NCBI GenBank assembly: GCA_963769715.1
Contig: CAVYNE010000027.1
Span: 318,900 to 382,899, forward strand
DNA: 64,000 bases
DNA from: Palsa-504 sp963769715
GTDB taxonomy: Bacteria; Actinomycetota; Actinomycetes; Streptosporangiales; Streptosporangiaceae
Reading direction: 5' to 3'
Below, piece after piece: positions 43,503-52,286 of the stretch. The notes below the pieces were generated by a model, which was given only the letters and a program-made list of their open reading frames with translations, was not told where the DNA came from and did no database searches. Made by a program: the position numbers and the translations under genes. The stretch's first letter is position 1; each line of letters opens with the position of its first letter.

Positions 43503-44775
43503 GCGATCGGGGCGGCGAGGAACAAGGTGTCGAGGGCCGGGCAGTCGAAGCCTTCGCCGGCGTATGGCCCGGTGGCGACGACTAGGAGCGGCGGTCCGCC
43601 GAGCTGGGGCTGCAGGCGGCGCAGCGCGTGCGCCCGGCTCTTGGCGCCCATCCCGCCGCGGAGAACGACCGGGTCGTGCCCTACGTCGCGCAGCAAGCTG
43701 GCGATCTGTTCTAGATGGCTGGTCCAGTTGGTGAGGACCAGGCAGTTGCCGTGCTTACCGAGTGTGGTGAAGACGTCCGCGATGATCTGCCGGTTGCGCT
43801 GCTCATCGGTGGCCAGGTGGCGGTAGATGGCCATGATGCCGCCCGGGCGGGACGAGTTGGCGTCGCCGTTGTACCGGTACGCGGTTGGGTGGACGTACAG
43901 GACAGGGATAGGACGGCCGGTGCCTGGCAGCGTCAGCGCATCGGGGTTGGCCGTTTCGCGGGAAAGGGTAATGGTGTGCTGTACCGGACCTACCTGCATG
44001 GTGATCAGCTCGTCGAGCTTGTCACGGCGGTACGGGGTCGCGGTCAGTCCGAGCCAGTGGCACGCTGGGATCTGCTTGACGGCGTGCTCGAAAGCAGCGG
44101 CCGGGACATGATGGCATTCGTCGGCGATGACCAGGCCGTACCCGGCGGTCAGCTCCGCGATGTCGTCGCGGAACCGGGGGATGTTCCAGGTAGAGGCACG
44201 TATCCGCTGTGGCTCATAGAACAGCGGGTTATGCATCGAGGCGGCGTGCCGCAGCGAAGCGGCGAGCGCGGGTGTCAGATCGCTCAGTTCGACCCGGATG
44301 CCTGCGCCGAGCCGGGCACGAACGACCGTCGCTGCCTGCGGCCGGATCTCGGTCGAGACCGGACTGGCTAGCTTCGTGACCTCGCTGCCTGCCGGGACTC
44401 GCCCCGCCTTGTCTGCGGCCCGGCTCACCTCCCTAGGCGTCATGCGGCCTAGAGTGGACAGATACGCCCATTGGTCCTTGTGCGGCTCAAGCGTCTCCAG
44501 GTCCAGGAACAATGTCGCGCCGCGGTTCCGTGCTGGCCGGTACAGCGGCAAGGCGATCAGGTTCCCGACTCCGCCGGAGGGGAGCAGGTCCTGGGACGGG
44601 AACAGCCGGTCATAACTGGCCAGGTTCACCTTCCCGCGCAGCGCCATCGCCTCGCGGAGCAGGCCGGTGCCCAGCCGCCGGGCGGTCTCAGCGGGAACCG
44701 GCGCGGTAAAGAACACCCACGCGTGCGCGCCCACCCCCGAACGCGACACTTCCAGCGCCACCGGCACCTGAAACG
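43503..44775 (-). pseudogene. TOTE-type primase-helicase remnant
   Basis: The frame carries the archaeo-eukaryotic primase part of TOTE conflict-system proteins (PVALEVSRSGVGAHAWVFFT, NLASYDRLFPSQDLLPSGGV, GNLIALPLYRPARNRGATLF, DQWAYLSTLGRM). Then comes a helicase segment: VIADECHHVPAAAFEHAVKQ with DECH box, LGLTATPYRRDKLDELI, and LVLTNWTSHLEQIASLLRDV. Three pieces are gone: the primase N-terminus with its acidic metal site, the stretch holding Walker A (NIPRF joins directly to RDDIAEL), and the C-terminal arginine-finger end. The open frame therefore survives by chance and continues into DUF1275. Not a working system. Confidence 0.72.
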
Positions 44776-44880
44776 ACGCAGCAGCAGGCGGCCGTCGTCG
44801 ATCTCGATGACCCGCCGGTACAGCCGGAACGCTAGGTTCCACTGCCCGTCCGGCTTTTCGGTCGGGAGGTCTTCGGAACG
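44774..44880 (-). pseudogene. C-terminal fragment resembling DUF6545
   Basis: A minus frame reads WNLAFRLYRRVIEIDDGRLL then LRRF, like the DUF6545 end of actinobacterial membrane regulatory proteins (RRVIEIRDG pattern). It abuts the primase remnant. Short and tentative. Confidence 0.35.
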
Positions 44881-44912
44881 CCAGGTCGTCCGGCCTGATC
44901 GGCGGAGGAAGT

Positions 44913-44956
44913 CTTACGTACATTATTTTTGTGCGAACGAACATGAATGATGTAAG
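44913..44956 (+). promoter_or_regulatory. AT-rich operator/promoter of the DeoR operon
   Basis: An imperfect dyad CTTAC-GT-ACATTATT (44913-44927) and AATGATGT-AAG (44946-44956) lies just before the DeoR ATG. The enclosed GTGCGAACGAACATG contains repeated GAAC. Typical position for autoregulation. Confidence 0.5.
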
Positions 44957-44965
44957 TTCAGAATC

Positions 44966-45724
44966 ATGGACGCAGCAGCACGGATCAACCAGCTCGTCGA
45001 GGCACTGCGACTGCATGGCCGGGTCGACGTGGCGACGGCGGCCGCTGAGTTCGGTACCGCCGAGATGACGGTTCGGCGAGACCTTGATGTCCTGGTCGAG
45101 CGCGGAGTCGCACGACGGGTACGTGGCGGTGCGGTCAACCTGATGATGCGCGGCGAGGAGTTGCCGTTCGCCATGAGGGAGCTCGACGCCCTCGACACGA
45201 AGAAGCGCATCGCCAGCGATGTCGCGGGCCTGATTGCTGATGGCGAGGCGGTCGGTCTGGACAGCGGCACCACCGTCCTGGAAATCGCCCGCGTGCTGGC
45301 TGGCCGGCGGCTTACGGCCATGCCGCTGTCACTTCATGCCGCGATGGCGCTGGCTGGCTCGGCCTCTGTCCGCCTGATGATGCCGGGCGGCGAAACCCGC
45401 CCGGGCGAGCTGGCGATGGTCGGCCCGCTCGCCCTGGCCAGCATCGCGACACTGCGGTTCGACACGGTAGTGCTGGGCTGCTGCGGAATCTCTGCCGATG
45501 GACACGTCATGGCTCACGATCTTGGTGATGCCGCGGTGAAGCAGGCGCTGTTCGCGGCGGGCGGGCGAAGGATCCTCGTCGCAGACGCGGCGAAGTTCGG
45601 GCGATCGGCCCTGGCGGTGGCCGGCAAGCTGTCAGCGTTCGACATCCTGGTGACCGACTCGTCCGCCCCGGGCGAGCCGCTGGCGGAGCTCGAGGCCGCC
45701 GCGGTGGAGGTTCGGCGTGTCTAG
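44966..45724 (+). CDS. DeoR-family transcriptional regulator
   Basis: The 252-aa protein has the DeoR winged helix at residues 5-57 (ARINQLVEALRLHGRVDVAT, EFGTAEMTVRRDLDVLVERG, RVRGGAVNL). The sugar-phosphate-sensing domain starts KKRIASDVAGLIADGEAVGL with DSGTTVLEIAR. LGCCGISADGHV and VADAAKFGRSALA are further DeoR C-domain marks. It heads an operon with an MFS carrier and a HAD phosphatase (overlaps of 8 and 4 bases). Regulators of this type usually repress their operon until a phosphorylated sugar binds. Confidence 0.92.
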   Translation: MDAAARINQLVEALRLHGRVDVATAAAEFGTAEMTVRRDLDVLVERGVARRVRGGAVNLMMRGEELPFAMRELDALDTKKRIASDVAGLIADGEAVGLDSGTTVLEIARVLAGRRLTAMPLSLHAAMALAGSASVRLMMPGGETRPGELAMVGPLALASIATLRFDTVVLGCCGISADGHVMAHDLGDAAVKQALFAAGGRRILVADAAKFGRSALAVAGKLSAFDILVTDSSAPGEPLAELEAAAVEVRRV

Positions 45725-46961
45725 TCGTGCGCTGGTGATTGAGCACCGCGCCCGGTCGGCCCGAAGCCGATCGCCGCGCGTCGCGGTAACGGCCGTGTTC
45801 GTGGCGCACGGACTGTTGTTCGCCTCGTGGACGGCGCATATCCCGCACATCATGCGGCACCTCGGGCTGACTGACGGAACACTGGGCATCGCCCTGCTCG
45901 GGGCGCCGGTCGGATCGGTCGCCGCGATGCTGCTGGCGTCGTACCTGATTCCGAAGCTAGGCAGCCGCCGGGTTGTCCAGCTCGCCCTCGTTGGCTACTG
46001 CGCGTCCGGGCCGCTGGTCGGTCTCACGGGCAGCCTGGCCGCCCTGTTCGGCGTACTTTGCATCTGGGGCGCGTTCCAGGGAACGCTTGACGTGGCCATG
46101 AACACCCAGGCGATCGCGGTGGAGCGAGCCGGCCGGTGCGTACTGATGTCGGGCCTGCACGGAAGCTGGAGCATCGGCTCATTTGCCGGAGCCGGGATCG
46201 GCGCGCTGGCCGTGGGCGCCGGGCTGGGCCTGACCCCGCAGCTCCTCATCCTCGGCACGATCGCCTTGCTCGGGGCCGGCCTGCTCACATCACGAATGCT
46301 CCCGGATGCGATCGAGCGTCCGGGCGCTGACGAGCGGCCGAAGACCGACACGCTGTCTGCCTCCCGCTGGTCCGGCGGAATGATTTCGCTCGGGGCGATC
46401 GCGTTCGCTGGGATGCTCTGCGAGGGGGCCAGCGCCGATTGGGCGTCGGTCTATCTATCGGGACCGCTTCATGCCACTGGCGCTGTGCCGGGCCTGGGCT
46501 ATGCTGCCTTCGCGCTCGCGATGGTCACCGTGCGGCTGTCGGGCAACCGGCTGCTCAGGCGCTTCAGGCCGTCACGCCTTCTTCCGGTGCTGGCGGCCGC
46601 GGCGACAGCCGGATTTGCGGCCGGACTCGCGATCGGCCGTCCGGCTGCCGCGATCGCGGGCTTCGTCTTCCTCGGAATTGGCCTGGCCTCAGTGATACCC
46701 GCCGTGTTCAGTGCCGCGGGCCGCATTGCGGGAGTGCACCCTGGCACGGCCGTCGCGACCGTGTCGGCCTGCGGCTGGACGGGTTTCGTATGCGGCCCAC
46801 CATTGATCGGTCACCTTGCGTCACTCGCCTCCCTGTCTCTGGCACTCGGTCTCCTGCCCTTCCTGACCGCGTTCGTGGCCGTCGGCACCCTTCTGTCCCG
46901 TGCGTTGCGTGACGCTCCGCAAGGACCAGCCTCTCCAGCCAGATCTGACGGCACGCCATGA
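45717..46961 (+). CDS. MFS transporter (YbjJ-like)
   Basis: The 414-aa carrier has about 12 membrane helices. The opening VAVTAVFVAHGLLFASWTAH and IPHIMRHLGLTDGTLGIALL is typical of YbjJ-like MFS proteins; ALFGVLCIWGAFQGTLDVAM with NTQAIAVER is the conserved central motif. The GTG start at 45717 overlaps the DeoR stop; the first about 20 residues are basic. In Escherichia coli ybjJ is next to a HAD phosphatase gene, and the same pairing occurs here. Substrate unknown; a phosphorylatable small molecule would fit the DeoR/HAD context. Confidence 0.9.
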   Translation: MSSRALVIEHRARSARSRSPRVAVTAVFVAHGLLFASWTAHIPHIMRHLGLTDGTLGIALLGAPVGSVAAMLLASYLIPKLGSRRVVQLALVGYCASGPLVGLTGSLAALFGVLCIWGAFQGTLDVAMNTQAIAVERAGRCVLMSGLHGSWSIGSFAGAGIGALAVGAGLGLTPQLLILGTIALLGAGLLTSRMLPDAIERPGADERPKTDTLSASRWSGGMISLGAIAFAGMLCEGASADWASVYLSGPLHATGAVPGLGYAAFALAMVTVRLSGNRLLRRFRPSRLLPVLAAAATAGFAAGLAIGRPAAAIAGFVFLGIGLASVIPAVFSAAGRIAGVHPGTAVATVSACGWTGFVCGPPLIGHLASLASLSLALGLLPFLTAFVAVGTLLSRALRDAPQGPASPARSDGTP

Positions 46962-47566
46962 CGCGCTGGGTCCTGGCTGACTACGGCGAGGTGATCTCGG
47001 ATCCTATGCCTGCTGAGACCATCCTGGAACTGGCGGATCTCGCCGGACAGCAGGCGGACGAGTTTCGCGATCGGTACTGGGAATTCCGCCCGCCCTATGA
47101 CCTCGGCCAGTCCGACCGTGCTTACTGGTCAGCTGTCCTTGGCCACGAGCTCCAGGCTGAGCTGCAACTAGTGGAGGCGATGGTCCGGGTGGACGTCGCC
47201 GGGTGGATGACGCTCAACCCGCGGACGCTTCCGGCGCTGATCAAGTTCGGGACTCACGCAGGCGTGCGGCTCGCCTTGCTCTCGAATGCCCCGGAACCGC
47301 TCGCCACCGCAATCGACCACAGCGGATGGTCTCCCAGCTTCGATCGTCGTTTCTATAGCTGCCGGCTAGGACTTGCCAAGCCCGACTCTGCGGTATACGA
47401 AGCAGTGCTCGATGACCTAGGCGCAATGCCCCAGTCCGTACTGTTTATCGACGACCGCGCCGAGAACGCGCTAGCGGCCGCGGCGCTGGGGCTGCGGGCA
47501 GTTCGGTTCACGTCGGCGGAGGAGTTGCCGGGCCAGCTCGAAGACTGGGAAGCAAATACGCGATAA
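46958..47566 (+). CDS. HAD-superfamily hydrolase
   Basis: The 202-aa HAD protein has motif I VLADYGEVISDP with Asp nucleophile at residue 8, motif II LALLSNAPEP, the motif III lysine in GLAKPDSAVYEAVLDD, and motif IV FIDDRAENALAAAALG. It resembles haloacid dehalogenase-like phosphatases with a small helical cap (residues about 15-90). ATGA overlap with the MFS gene. It probably dephosphorylates the metabolite linked to the carrier and DeoR. Last gene of the operon. Confidence 0.92.
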   Translation: MTRWVLADYGEVISDPMPAETILELADLAGQQADEFRDRYWEFRPPYDLGQSDRAYWSAVLGHELQAELQLVEAMVRVDVAGWMTLNPRTLPALIKFGTHAGVRLALLSNAPEPLATAIDHSGWSPSFDRRFYSCRLGLAKPDSAVYEAVLDDLGAMPQSVLFIDDRAENALAAAALGLRAVRFTSAEELPGQLEDWEANTR

Positions 47567-47612
47567 AAGGCTCTGTCTGCGCCCATTCACGGGGTGTTGG
47601 TGCGACACGCCG

Positions 47613-48150
47613 GTGCGGGAGCGGCGGCTGGAACGGCGGGTTGCGGAGCTGGAGCGGCGGCTGTCGATGGACAGCACGGATTCGGGAGCGCCCAGCTCGA
47701 AGGAGCGGATCGGGGCGAAGGAAACTCGGCGGGCGCGGCCGGAGTCCGAGCGGGAGCGCCGCAAGGACGGCAGAAGGAGCGGGCAGCCCGGCCACCAGGG
47801 GAAGGGCCTGAAACGGGATCCGGATGACCGCAGGGTGGCGGAGCCGCCGGCGGGGTGCCGTTCCTGCCAGGCGTCCCTGGACCGGGCGGAGGCCGTGGAG
47901 CCGCAGTGGGCGCAGGCCATCGACGCGGTGATCACCCGGAAGGTGACCGAGTGGCTGCTGCCCGGCCTTTGGTGCCCGTACTGCGGGACGGTCACGTTCG
48001 CAGACCCGCCGCCGGGCCTCATCCGGGGTCGGTGTCCTACGGCCCGGTGCTGAACGCGGCGGCGGTGCTGTCCGCGTATGCCAACGTGCCGTCGGAACGG
48101 TCCGCGCAGGTTATCGGCATGCTGCTCGGTACCGGGCCGAGATCACGACC
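47613..48150 (+). mobile_element. IS66-family transposase remnant
   Basis: The frame from GTG 47613 reads ERRVAELERRLSMDSTDSGA, PSSKERIGAKE, GRRSGQPGHQGKGLKRDPDD and CRSCQASLDRAE (zinc-finger region of IS66 TnpC). It shifts one base near 48010 to SVSYGPVLNAAAVLSAYANV and PSERSAQVIGMLLG, then ends. The DDE catalytic region is missing. It cuts into the opposite-strand SRPBCC-like gene. No terminal inverted repeats identified. Confidence 0.72.
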
Positions 48151-48378
48151 TGAGGCCGCTCGGAGAACAGCACCGGAATAGGCGTGACGTCAAGAAAGGT
48201 GCTTCCGGCCGGCCAGCCGGGCAGGCAGGAGCCGCGCACCCTCCAGGGCATGCCCCAGGGGGAAAGCCGACATGGTAACCCGGCACAGTTCATCCCACAC
48301 GGCCGCAGGCGGGGCGCTGACGGTGCGGCACTGAGTCATCCGATACTGCGGATGTGGGACCACCTCGTCAAGAGTCAT
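48137..48378 (-). pseudogene. SRPBCC-like hypothetical, truncated by IS66 debris
   Basis: ATG 48378 opens MTLDEVVPHPQYRMTQCRTV and SAPPAAVWDELCRVTMSAFP, an SRPBCC/polyketide-cyclase-like start. After a one-base shift near 48195 it continues TFLDVTPIPVLFSERPQVVI. It then stops at the IS66 fragment. Its ATG overlaps the stop of the preceding gene (TAATG). Confidence 0.5.
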
Positions 48379-48802
48379 TATGTGTGGCGGCACCGGGACC
48401 CCTTGGTTTGTTGTCCCCTGCGGGAGGAGCGGGTGAACCCGCCGAGATGTTCGGGCAGGACGGTCATCGGTACTCCTGACCCGGCGGCCTTACTTAGCAT
48501 GTCCAGGATCGCCTGGCTGGGGTGCCGTAGATCCGGATGTTCGTGGTGCCTTCCAGGGTCTGTGTATAAGCGCGGCCGGAGCGTTCGACTACTCGCATGT
48601 GAGTCTCGAAGGAGTCAGTGTCGGGGTGGACCTGGACGTATTCCACCTCCGTGCCGTCCTCGCTCAGGTACTCGTGGAACGCGATCAGACGCGGCTCGTT
48701 CGAGTGAATGAACTCGATCCAGCCTGGCACGCGCTGCTTCTCGCCTTCGAGTCTGCCTTCTTTGACCTTGTTGGTCGCGATGAAGATGAATGGACCGGGC
48801 AT
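48378..48802 (-). pseudogene. Antibiotic-biosynthesis-monooxygenase-like protein, one frameshift
   Basis: From ATG 48802 the frame reads FIFIATNKVKEGRLEGEKQR, WIEFIHSNEPRLIAFHEYLS, TEVEYVQVHPDTDSFETHMR and GTTNIRIYGTP, a dimeric alpha/beta-barrel (ABM-like) protein. Near 48515 one base disturbs the frame; the proper continuation QAILDMLSKAAGSGVPMTVL reaches a TAA that overlaps the next ATG. Likely a coupled two-gene unit with the SRPBCC-like gene. The frame break may be a sequencing error. Confidence 0.6.
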
Positions 48803-48857
48803 GTGATCAGACCTCCATGTCGACGGGTGTGCTGCCGGGCTTTTCCATCAGCGTTTT

Positions 48858-49290
48858 CTACAGGTCGCTAGGGTGGCCGAGGACCGCGCGGCGGAACTCC
48901 CGCCAGTAACCGTCCGCACCGAGGATCCGCTTGGCCCGGGGGATGGACGTCGAGTCGGGGGCCGAGTAGTACCGAGCGATGACGGCCCGGTAGATCACGT
49001 CAGCGGTCACCGCCGGGTCGGATCCAGTGGAAGAGTTGCTGGCGAAGAAGCGGGCGATGCCAGCCTGGTAGGCGTCCGGGATGCTGTCGCCCCGGTCGAT
49101 CTTGGTGAAGATCCGCGTCGCGCTCATTCCCGGTAGGACCGCGCGCACGATGCCCCGAACTCGGCGAGCTCGATGTTCAGCGACTCGCTCAGCACAGCGA
49201 CCGCGGCCTTGGACGACGCGTAGACCGAGGTGTACGGGTGCCCCTGCTCGGCCGAAAAAGTGTCCGAGGGAGGACACGACACTTACGTAC
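48858..49290 (-). pseudogene. SDR fragment (C-terminal half), frameshifted
   Basis: Minus frames together give VSVVSSLGHFF (catalytic Ser), SVYASSKAAVAVLSESLNIE (Tyr-x-x-x-Lys) and VRAVLPGMSATRIFTKIDRG, then DADGYWREFRRAVLGHP-like text. The Rossmann cofactor half is absent and two one-base shifts lie near 49150-49260. Belongs to the SDR family without further class. Confidence 0.65.
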
Positions 49291-49331
49291 ATGCCTGCGA
49301 TTATCGGTGAGCTGGTGCTGGGGGCGCAGCG

Positions 49332-49450
49332 GTGAGCGGGCGGACGGATCGCCGGATCAAGCGCACCACGATCTGCTGCGTCGGGATGCTCGCACTGATC
49401 GCCGGGACGGTCTCCTACCTGCACATGCGCCGGGCATGTGAATCGGACGG
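49332..49450 (+). pseudogene. DUF2637 (mobile-element) protein fragment 2
   Basis: GTG 49332 opens SGRTDRRIKRTTICCVGMLA then LIAGTVSYLHM, the first membrane helix of DUF2637 proteins linked to actinobacterial integrative elements. The rest is lost after residue 40. Confidence 0.55.
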
Positions 49451-49501
49451 CAACGTTTCGGAGTCCCCTCGCACACGTGCGTCATCGCAGCTGAATCGCG
49501 C

Positions 49502-49643
49502 TTAACCCTGCAACGGCACTTGTGCTGGGCGGTCTCTGAATCTGGAGTCAGGGCGCGGAGGCCCGCGACTGCTCTCTCACCTGGAGCTGCGTTCTCGCAG
49601 CTCAAGCCGTCGGCACGAGATGGGTACCGACGTAGGGTTAATA
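49502..49643 (+). repeat. Structured inverted repeat, left copy (about 142 bp)
   Basis: Runs from TTAACCCTGCAACGGCAC to GGGTTAATA. It reappears on the opposite strand at 51988-52130 with about a dozen differences. Internal hairpins: GCAC-TT-GTGC, GAGCTGCG-TTCT-CGCAGCTC, and GTCGG...CCGAC near the inner end. Together the copies bracket a 2.3-kb segment. Confidence 0.8.
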
Positions 49644-49910
49644 CCGGCAGCGATCGATGCGCCGACGTCTGACCCAGCGCAGAACGTTTGCGCTGCGCGG
49701 ACGGTTCCGCAGGCCGTCCACCTGTCAAGCAGCGGGTCGCGGGCCCTTACCTCGCCGCCGTCGAAGTCGTACTATCGCATAGACGCGCTCACCTGCCAGT
49801 CATCGGCATCTCAGGGCAAGGGGAGAACCCTTTGAGCGCTGAGCGCCGGGTCTGCTCCGGGGGGCGGTAGCGGATGCCGGTACGACCGGCGCGACAAGGG
49901 GGTGTACCTG

Positions 49911-50579
49911 ATGGTCACCGTAGATGGCCTGCCGACGCAGTCTGCTGTCGATCAGGTTCTGAGTACTACTCGCTGCGTCCGGAAAGGACTCGACACGACT
50001 CGCGAGGTCCCCCGCGAGCTGCTTGAGGACTGCCTGCGCGTGGCGATGCACGCGCCCATCGGGTCGAATGGGCTGTATCCCCACTTCATGGTGGTGACCG
50101 ACCCGGCCAAGCGGGCTGCTGTCGCCGGGTTCTACAAGCAGGCGTGGGATGCTTACCTGCCGCTGCCTTTTTCGGCGGCCAATCTCCATTTCGACGACCC
50201 GGTTCACGAGGCCCAGCAGGCCCCTGTCGTCTCTTCCGCGGCCTACCTGGCCGAGCACATGGCGGAGGTGCCCGCGCTGGTGATCCCGTGTATCAGCCCG
50301 CGGGTAGATGGGATGCCCATGTGGGTCCAGGCGTGCATCTGGGGCTCTGTCCTGCCGCAATCGTGGGGCTTCATGCTCGCGGCGCGTGCGCGTGGACTGG
50401 CCTCAGCCTGGACGCAGATCCACCTCCAGTTCGAGGAAGAGGTGGCGGCGGTCCTGGGCATCAATCACGCCGAGGTGCAGCAGGCGGCGCTGATCGCAGT
50501 GGCGTATCCGAAGCGAGAGGATTTCAAGCCCGCCTATCGTGAGCCGATCCAGAAGTTCACGCACTGGGACAGCTGGTAG
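49911..50579 (+). CDS. Nitroreductase-family protein
   Basis: The 222-aa flavoenzyme has the nitroreductase start VDQVLSTTRCVRKGLDTTRE, VPRELLEDCLRVAMHAPIGS (FMN loop), the central IWGSVLPQSWGFMLAARARG and LASAWTQIHLQFEEEVAAVL, and the end AALIAVAYPKREDFKPAYRE. It would reduce nitro-aromatics or quinones with NAD(P)H. ATG 49911 has AAGGGGG nine bases upstream; GTG 49902 is too close to it. The gene lies within the segment bounded by inverted repeats. Confidence 0.9.
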   Translation: MVTVDGLPTQSAVDQVLSTTRCVRKGLDTTREVPRELLEDCLRVAMHAPIGSNGLYPHFMVVTDPAKRAAVAGFYKQAWDAYLPLPFSAANLHFDDPVHEAQQAPVVSSAAYLAEHMAEVPALVIPCISPRVDGMPMWVQACIWGSVLPQSWGFMLAARARGLASAWTQIHLQFEEEVAAVLGINHAEVQQAALIAVAYPKREDFKPAYREPIQKFTHWDSW

Positions 50580-50619
50580 CCCGGGTGTACGGCCGGCCTG
50601 GGATGAACCGGTCACCTGT

Positions 50620-50945
50620 GCGGCAGCTATTACCCGGCCGGCCTGGCGCAGGGAACGCCGATCGCGCAGGACCGCAGGATCCGGGGCAGAGGTGGACGCG
50701 GTGATCAAGGACCCGGCCGGCCGGTGCGCCGCCGCATCGGCCGCTCGGCCGATGACCTGACCAGCCGGATGCTCACACCGCCGGAGGCAGCCGCGCTGCA
50801 GCTCCCAGGGTGTCCCCGTCATCGGGGTGCTGCGGACGGTGTCCGGCACTGGTGATGTGCCGGTGGAGGTGCAGGACACGGCGCCGGGAGACCGGCACGA
50901 GTCCCGCTACGAGGTGAGCATGGATGGCGATAGGCGGCCGGGACA
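50620..50945 (+). pseudogene. GntR regulator UTRA-domain remnant
   Basis: Spread over frames, GSYYPAGLAQGTPIAQD, RRIGRSADDLTSRMLTPPEA and VPVIGVLRTVSGTGDVPVEV then ESRYEVSMDGDR match the UTRA ligand domain of HutC-type GntR regulators. At least two one-base shifts separate them and the DNA-binding half is absent. It runs into the start of the binding-protein gene. Confidence 0.5.
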
Positions 50946-51951
50946 CCGCTAGCGACGCGCTGCGCGTGGGCGCGTGCCTGTCGCTATCGGGCCGGTATGC
51001 GCGGTTCGGGTCGCAGGCCGCGCGGGCTCTGCAGGCATGGGCGGTGCTGGACGGGGACGCCGGGCTAGTCATCGAGGATGATCGCAGCGACCCCGGGATG
51101 CTGCGGGCCTTGTTGCCGAAGGTGGCGGCCGGGTGCGATGTGCTGCTGGGCCCGTATTCCACCCAGCTGGCCCGGGTCGCGGGGAAGATGGCCGCGGGCG
51201 CCGGGTGGCTGGTATGGAACCACGGGGGGGCAGGGGATGACGTGCAGGCCGCCTGCCCCGGCCACGCGGTGTCGCTGCTGACGCCTGCGAGCCGGTACGC
51301 GGAACAGTTCATCCGCGATGTGGTAGATGGCACCGGTCTGGAACTGTGGATCGGGCACGGGAAGGGCTCGTTCGGCCGGCAGGTCGCCGATGGCGCGCAG
51401 AAGATCGCCGAACAGGCAGGTGCCTGCACGCGGCGGCTGGGGAACGGTGATTCATGGGCGTGCCCGTCGGGGCCCTGGGCGCTGGTGTCCGCGGGCACGT
51501 TCGAGGATGACGTGCAGGCGGTCAACCGCGCCCGGCGCCGGCCAGACCCGCCCCGGCTGATCTTCAGCGTGGCCGCGGGCGTGCGCGAGTTCGCTGGTCA
51601 GGTGGACGACCCGGAGGGTATCTACGGTGTCGGGCAGTGGTTTCCCGGCAGCGCGACCCGGGCTGAGCTCGGGCCGCAGGAGGACGCGTTCCTGGCTGCA
51701 TACGTGTCGGCGCCGTGACCGATCAGCAGGTGGACTACCCCGGCGTGCAAGCGGCCGCGGCCGCGGTCGTTGCGGCGCACTGTGCCCGGCAGGCACGCTC
51801 GACGGCGTGTGGACAGTTGTGGGGGCAGGCCGCCGCGCTGGACACCGCGACGTTGTTCGGCGGGTTCCGGATTAATCCGGTGACCGGCGCCCAGGTCAAG
51901 CACGAGGCCGCCCTGGTCCGCTGGACGTCTGGTGGGCTCGCGCTTGCCTGA
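50924..51951 (+). pseudogene. Type I periplasmic-binding-protein-like protein, one frameshift
   Basis: The first frame reads LRVGACLSLSGRYARFGSQA, VLDGDAGLVIEDDRSDPGML, CDVLLGPYSTQLARVAGKMA and GIYGVGQWFPGSATRAELGP, the Peripla_BP_6 fold of amino-acid-binding receptors. It stops at 51718; the next frame from 51715 continues QQVDYPGVQAAAAAVVAAHC and TLFGGFRINPVTGAQVKHEA. One missing base explains it. There is no signal peptide, so the product would be cytosolic, unlike transport receptors. Possibly a sensor linked to the GntR remnant. Confidence 0.7.
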
Positions 51952-51987
51952 GGACCCCCTGAAGGCAGCAGCAACCGAGAACCTGTC

Positions 51988-52130
51988 ATTAATACCGCGT
52001 CGGCACGCATCTCATGCCGACGGCTTGAGCTGCGGGAACGCGGCTCCAGGTGAGAGAGCAGTCGCGGGCCTCGGCGTCCTGACATCCAGATTCAGAGGCC
52101 GCCCCAGCACAAGTGCCGTTGCAGGGTTAA
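51988..52130 (-). repeat. Structured inverted repeat, right copy (about 143 bp)
   Basis: On the minus strand it matches 49502-49643 closely, from TTAACCCTGCAACGGCAC to ATTAAT. Here GTCGGCA...TGCCGAC is a perfect seven-base stem. Confidence 0.8.
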
Positions 52131-52286
52131 CTTTCGACACCGCGGAGACAGCACCGCCTCTGCCGCCGCCTGCGGTCCGGATCCCCACGCGGACGTGGAA
52201 GGAGATCGAACGCTTAACGTGTAGTAACGTCGGCTGCGGCCCCGTCGCAAAGCGGGGTGTGAGACCTAGCCAGCGGAGGTGCCCGG

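Noticed and set aside
43503..44775. An active TOTE conflict system
   Set aside because: Primase metal site, Walker A and the helicase end are missing, and no partner genes are present.
42509..45016. A single 835-aa fusion of primase-helicase and DUF1275
   Set aside because: Key motifs are deleted and the junction carries an inverted repeat; the open frame joins two unrelated remnants by chance.
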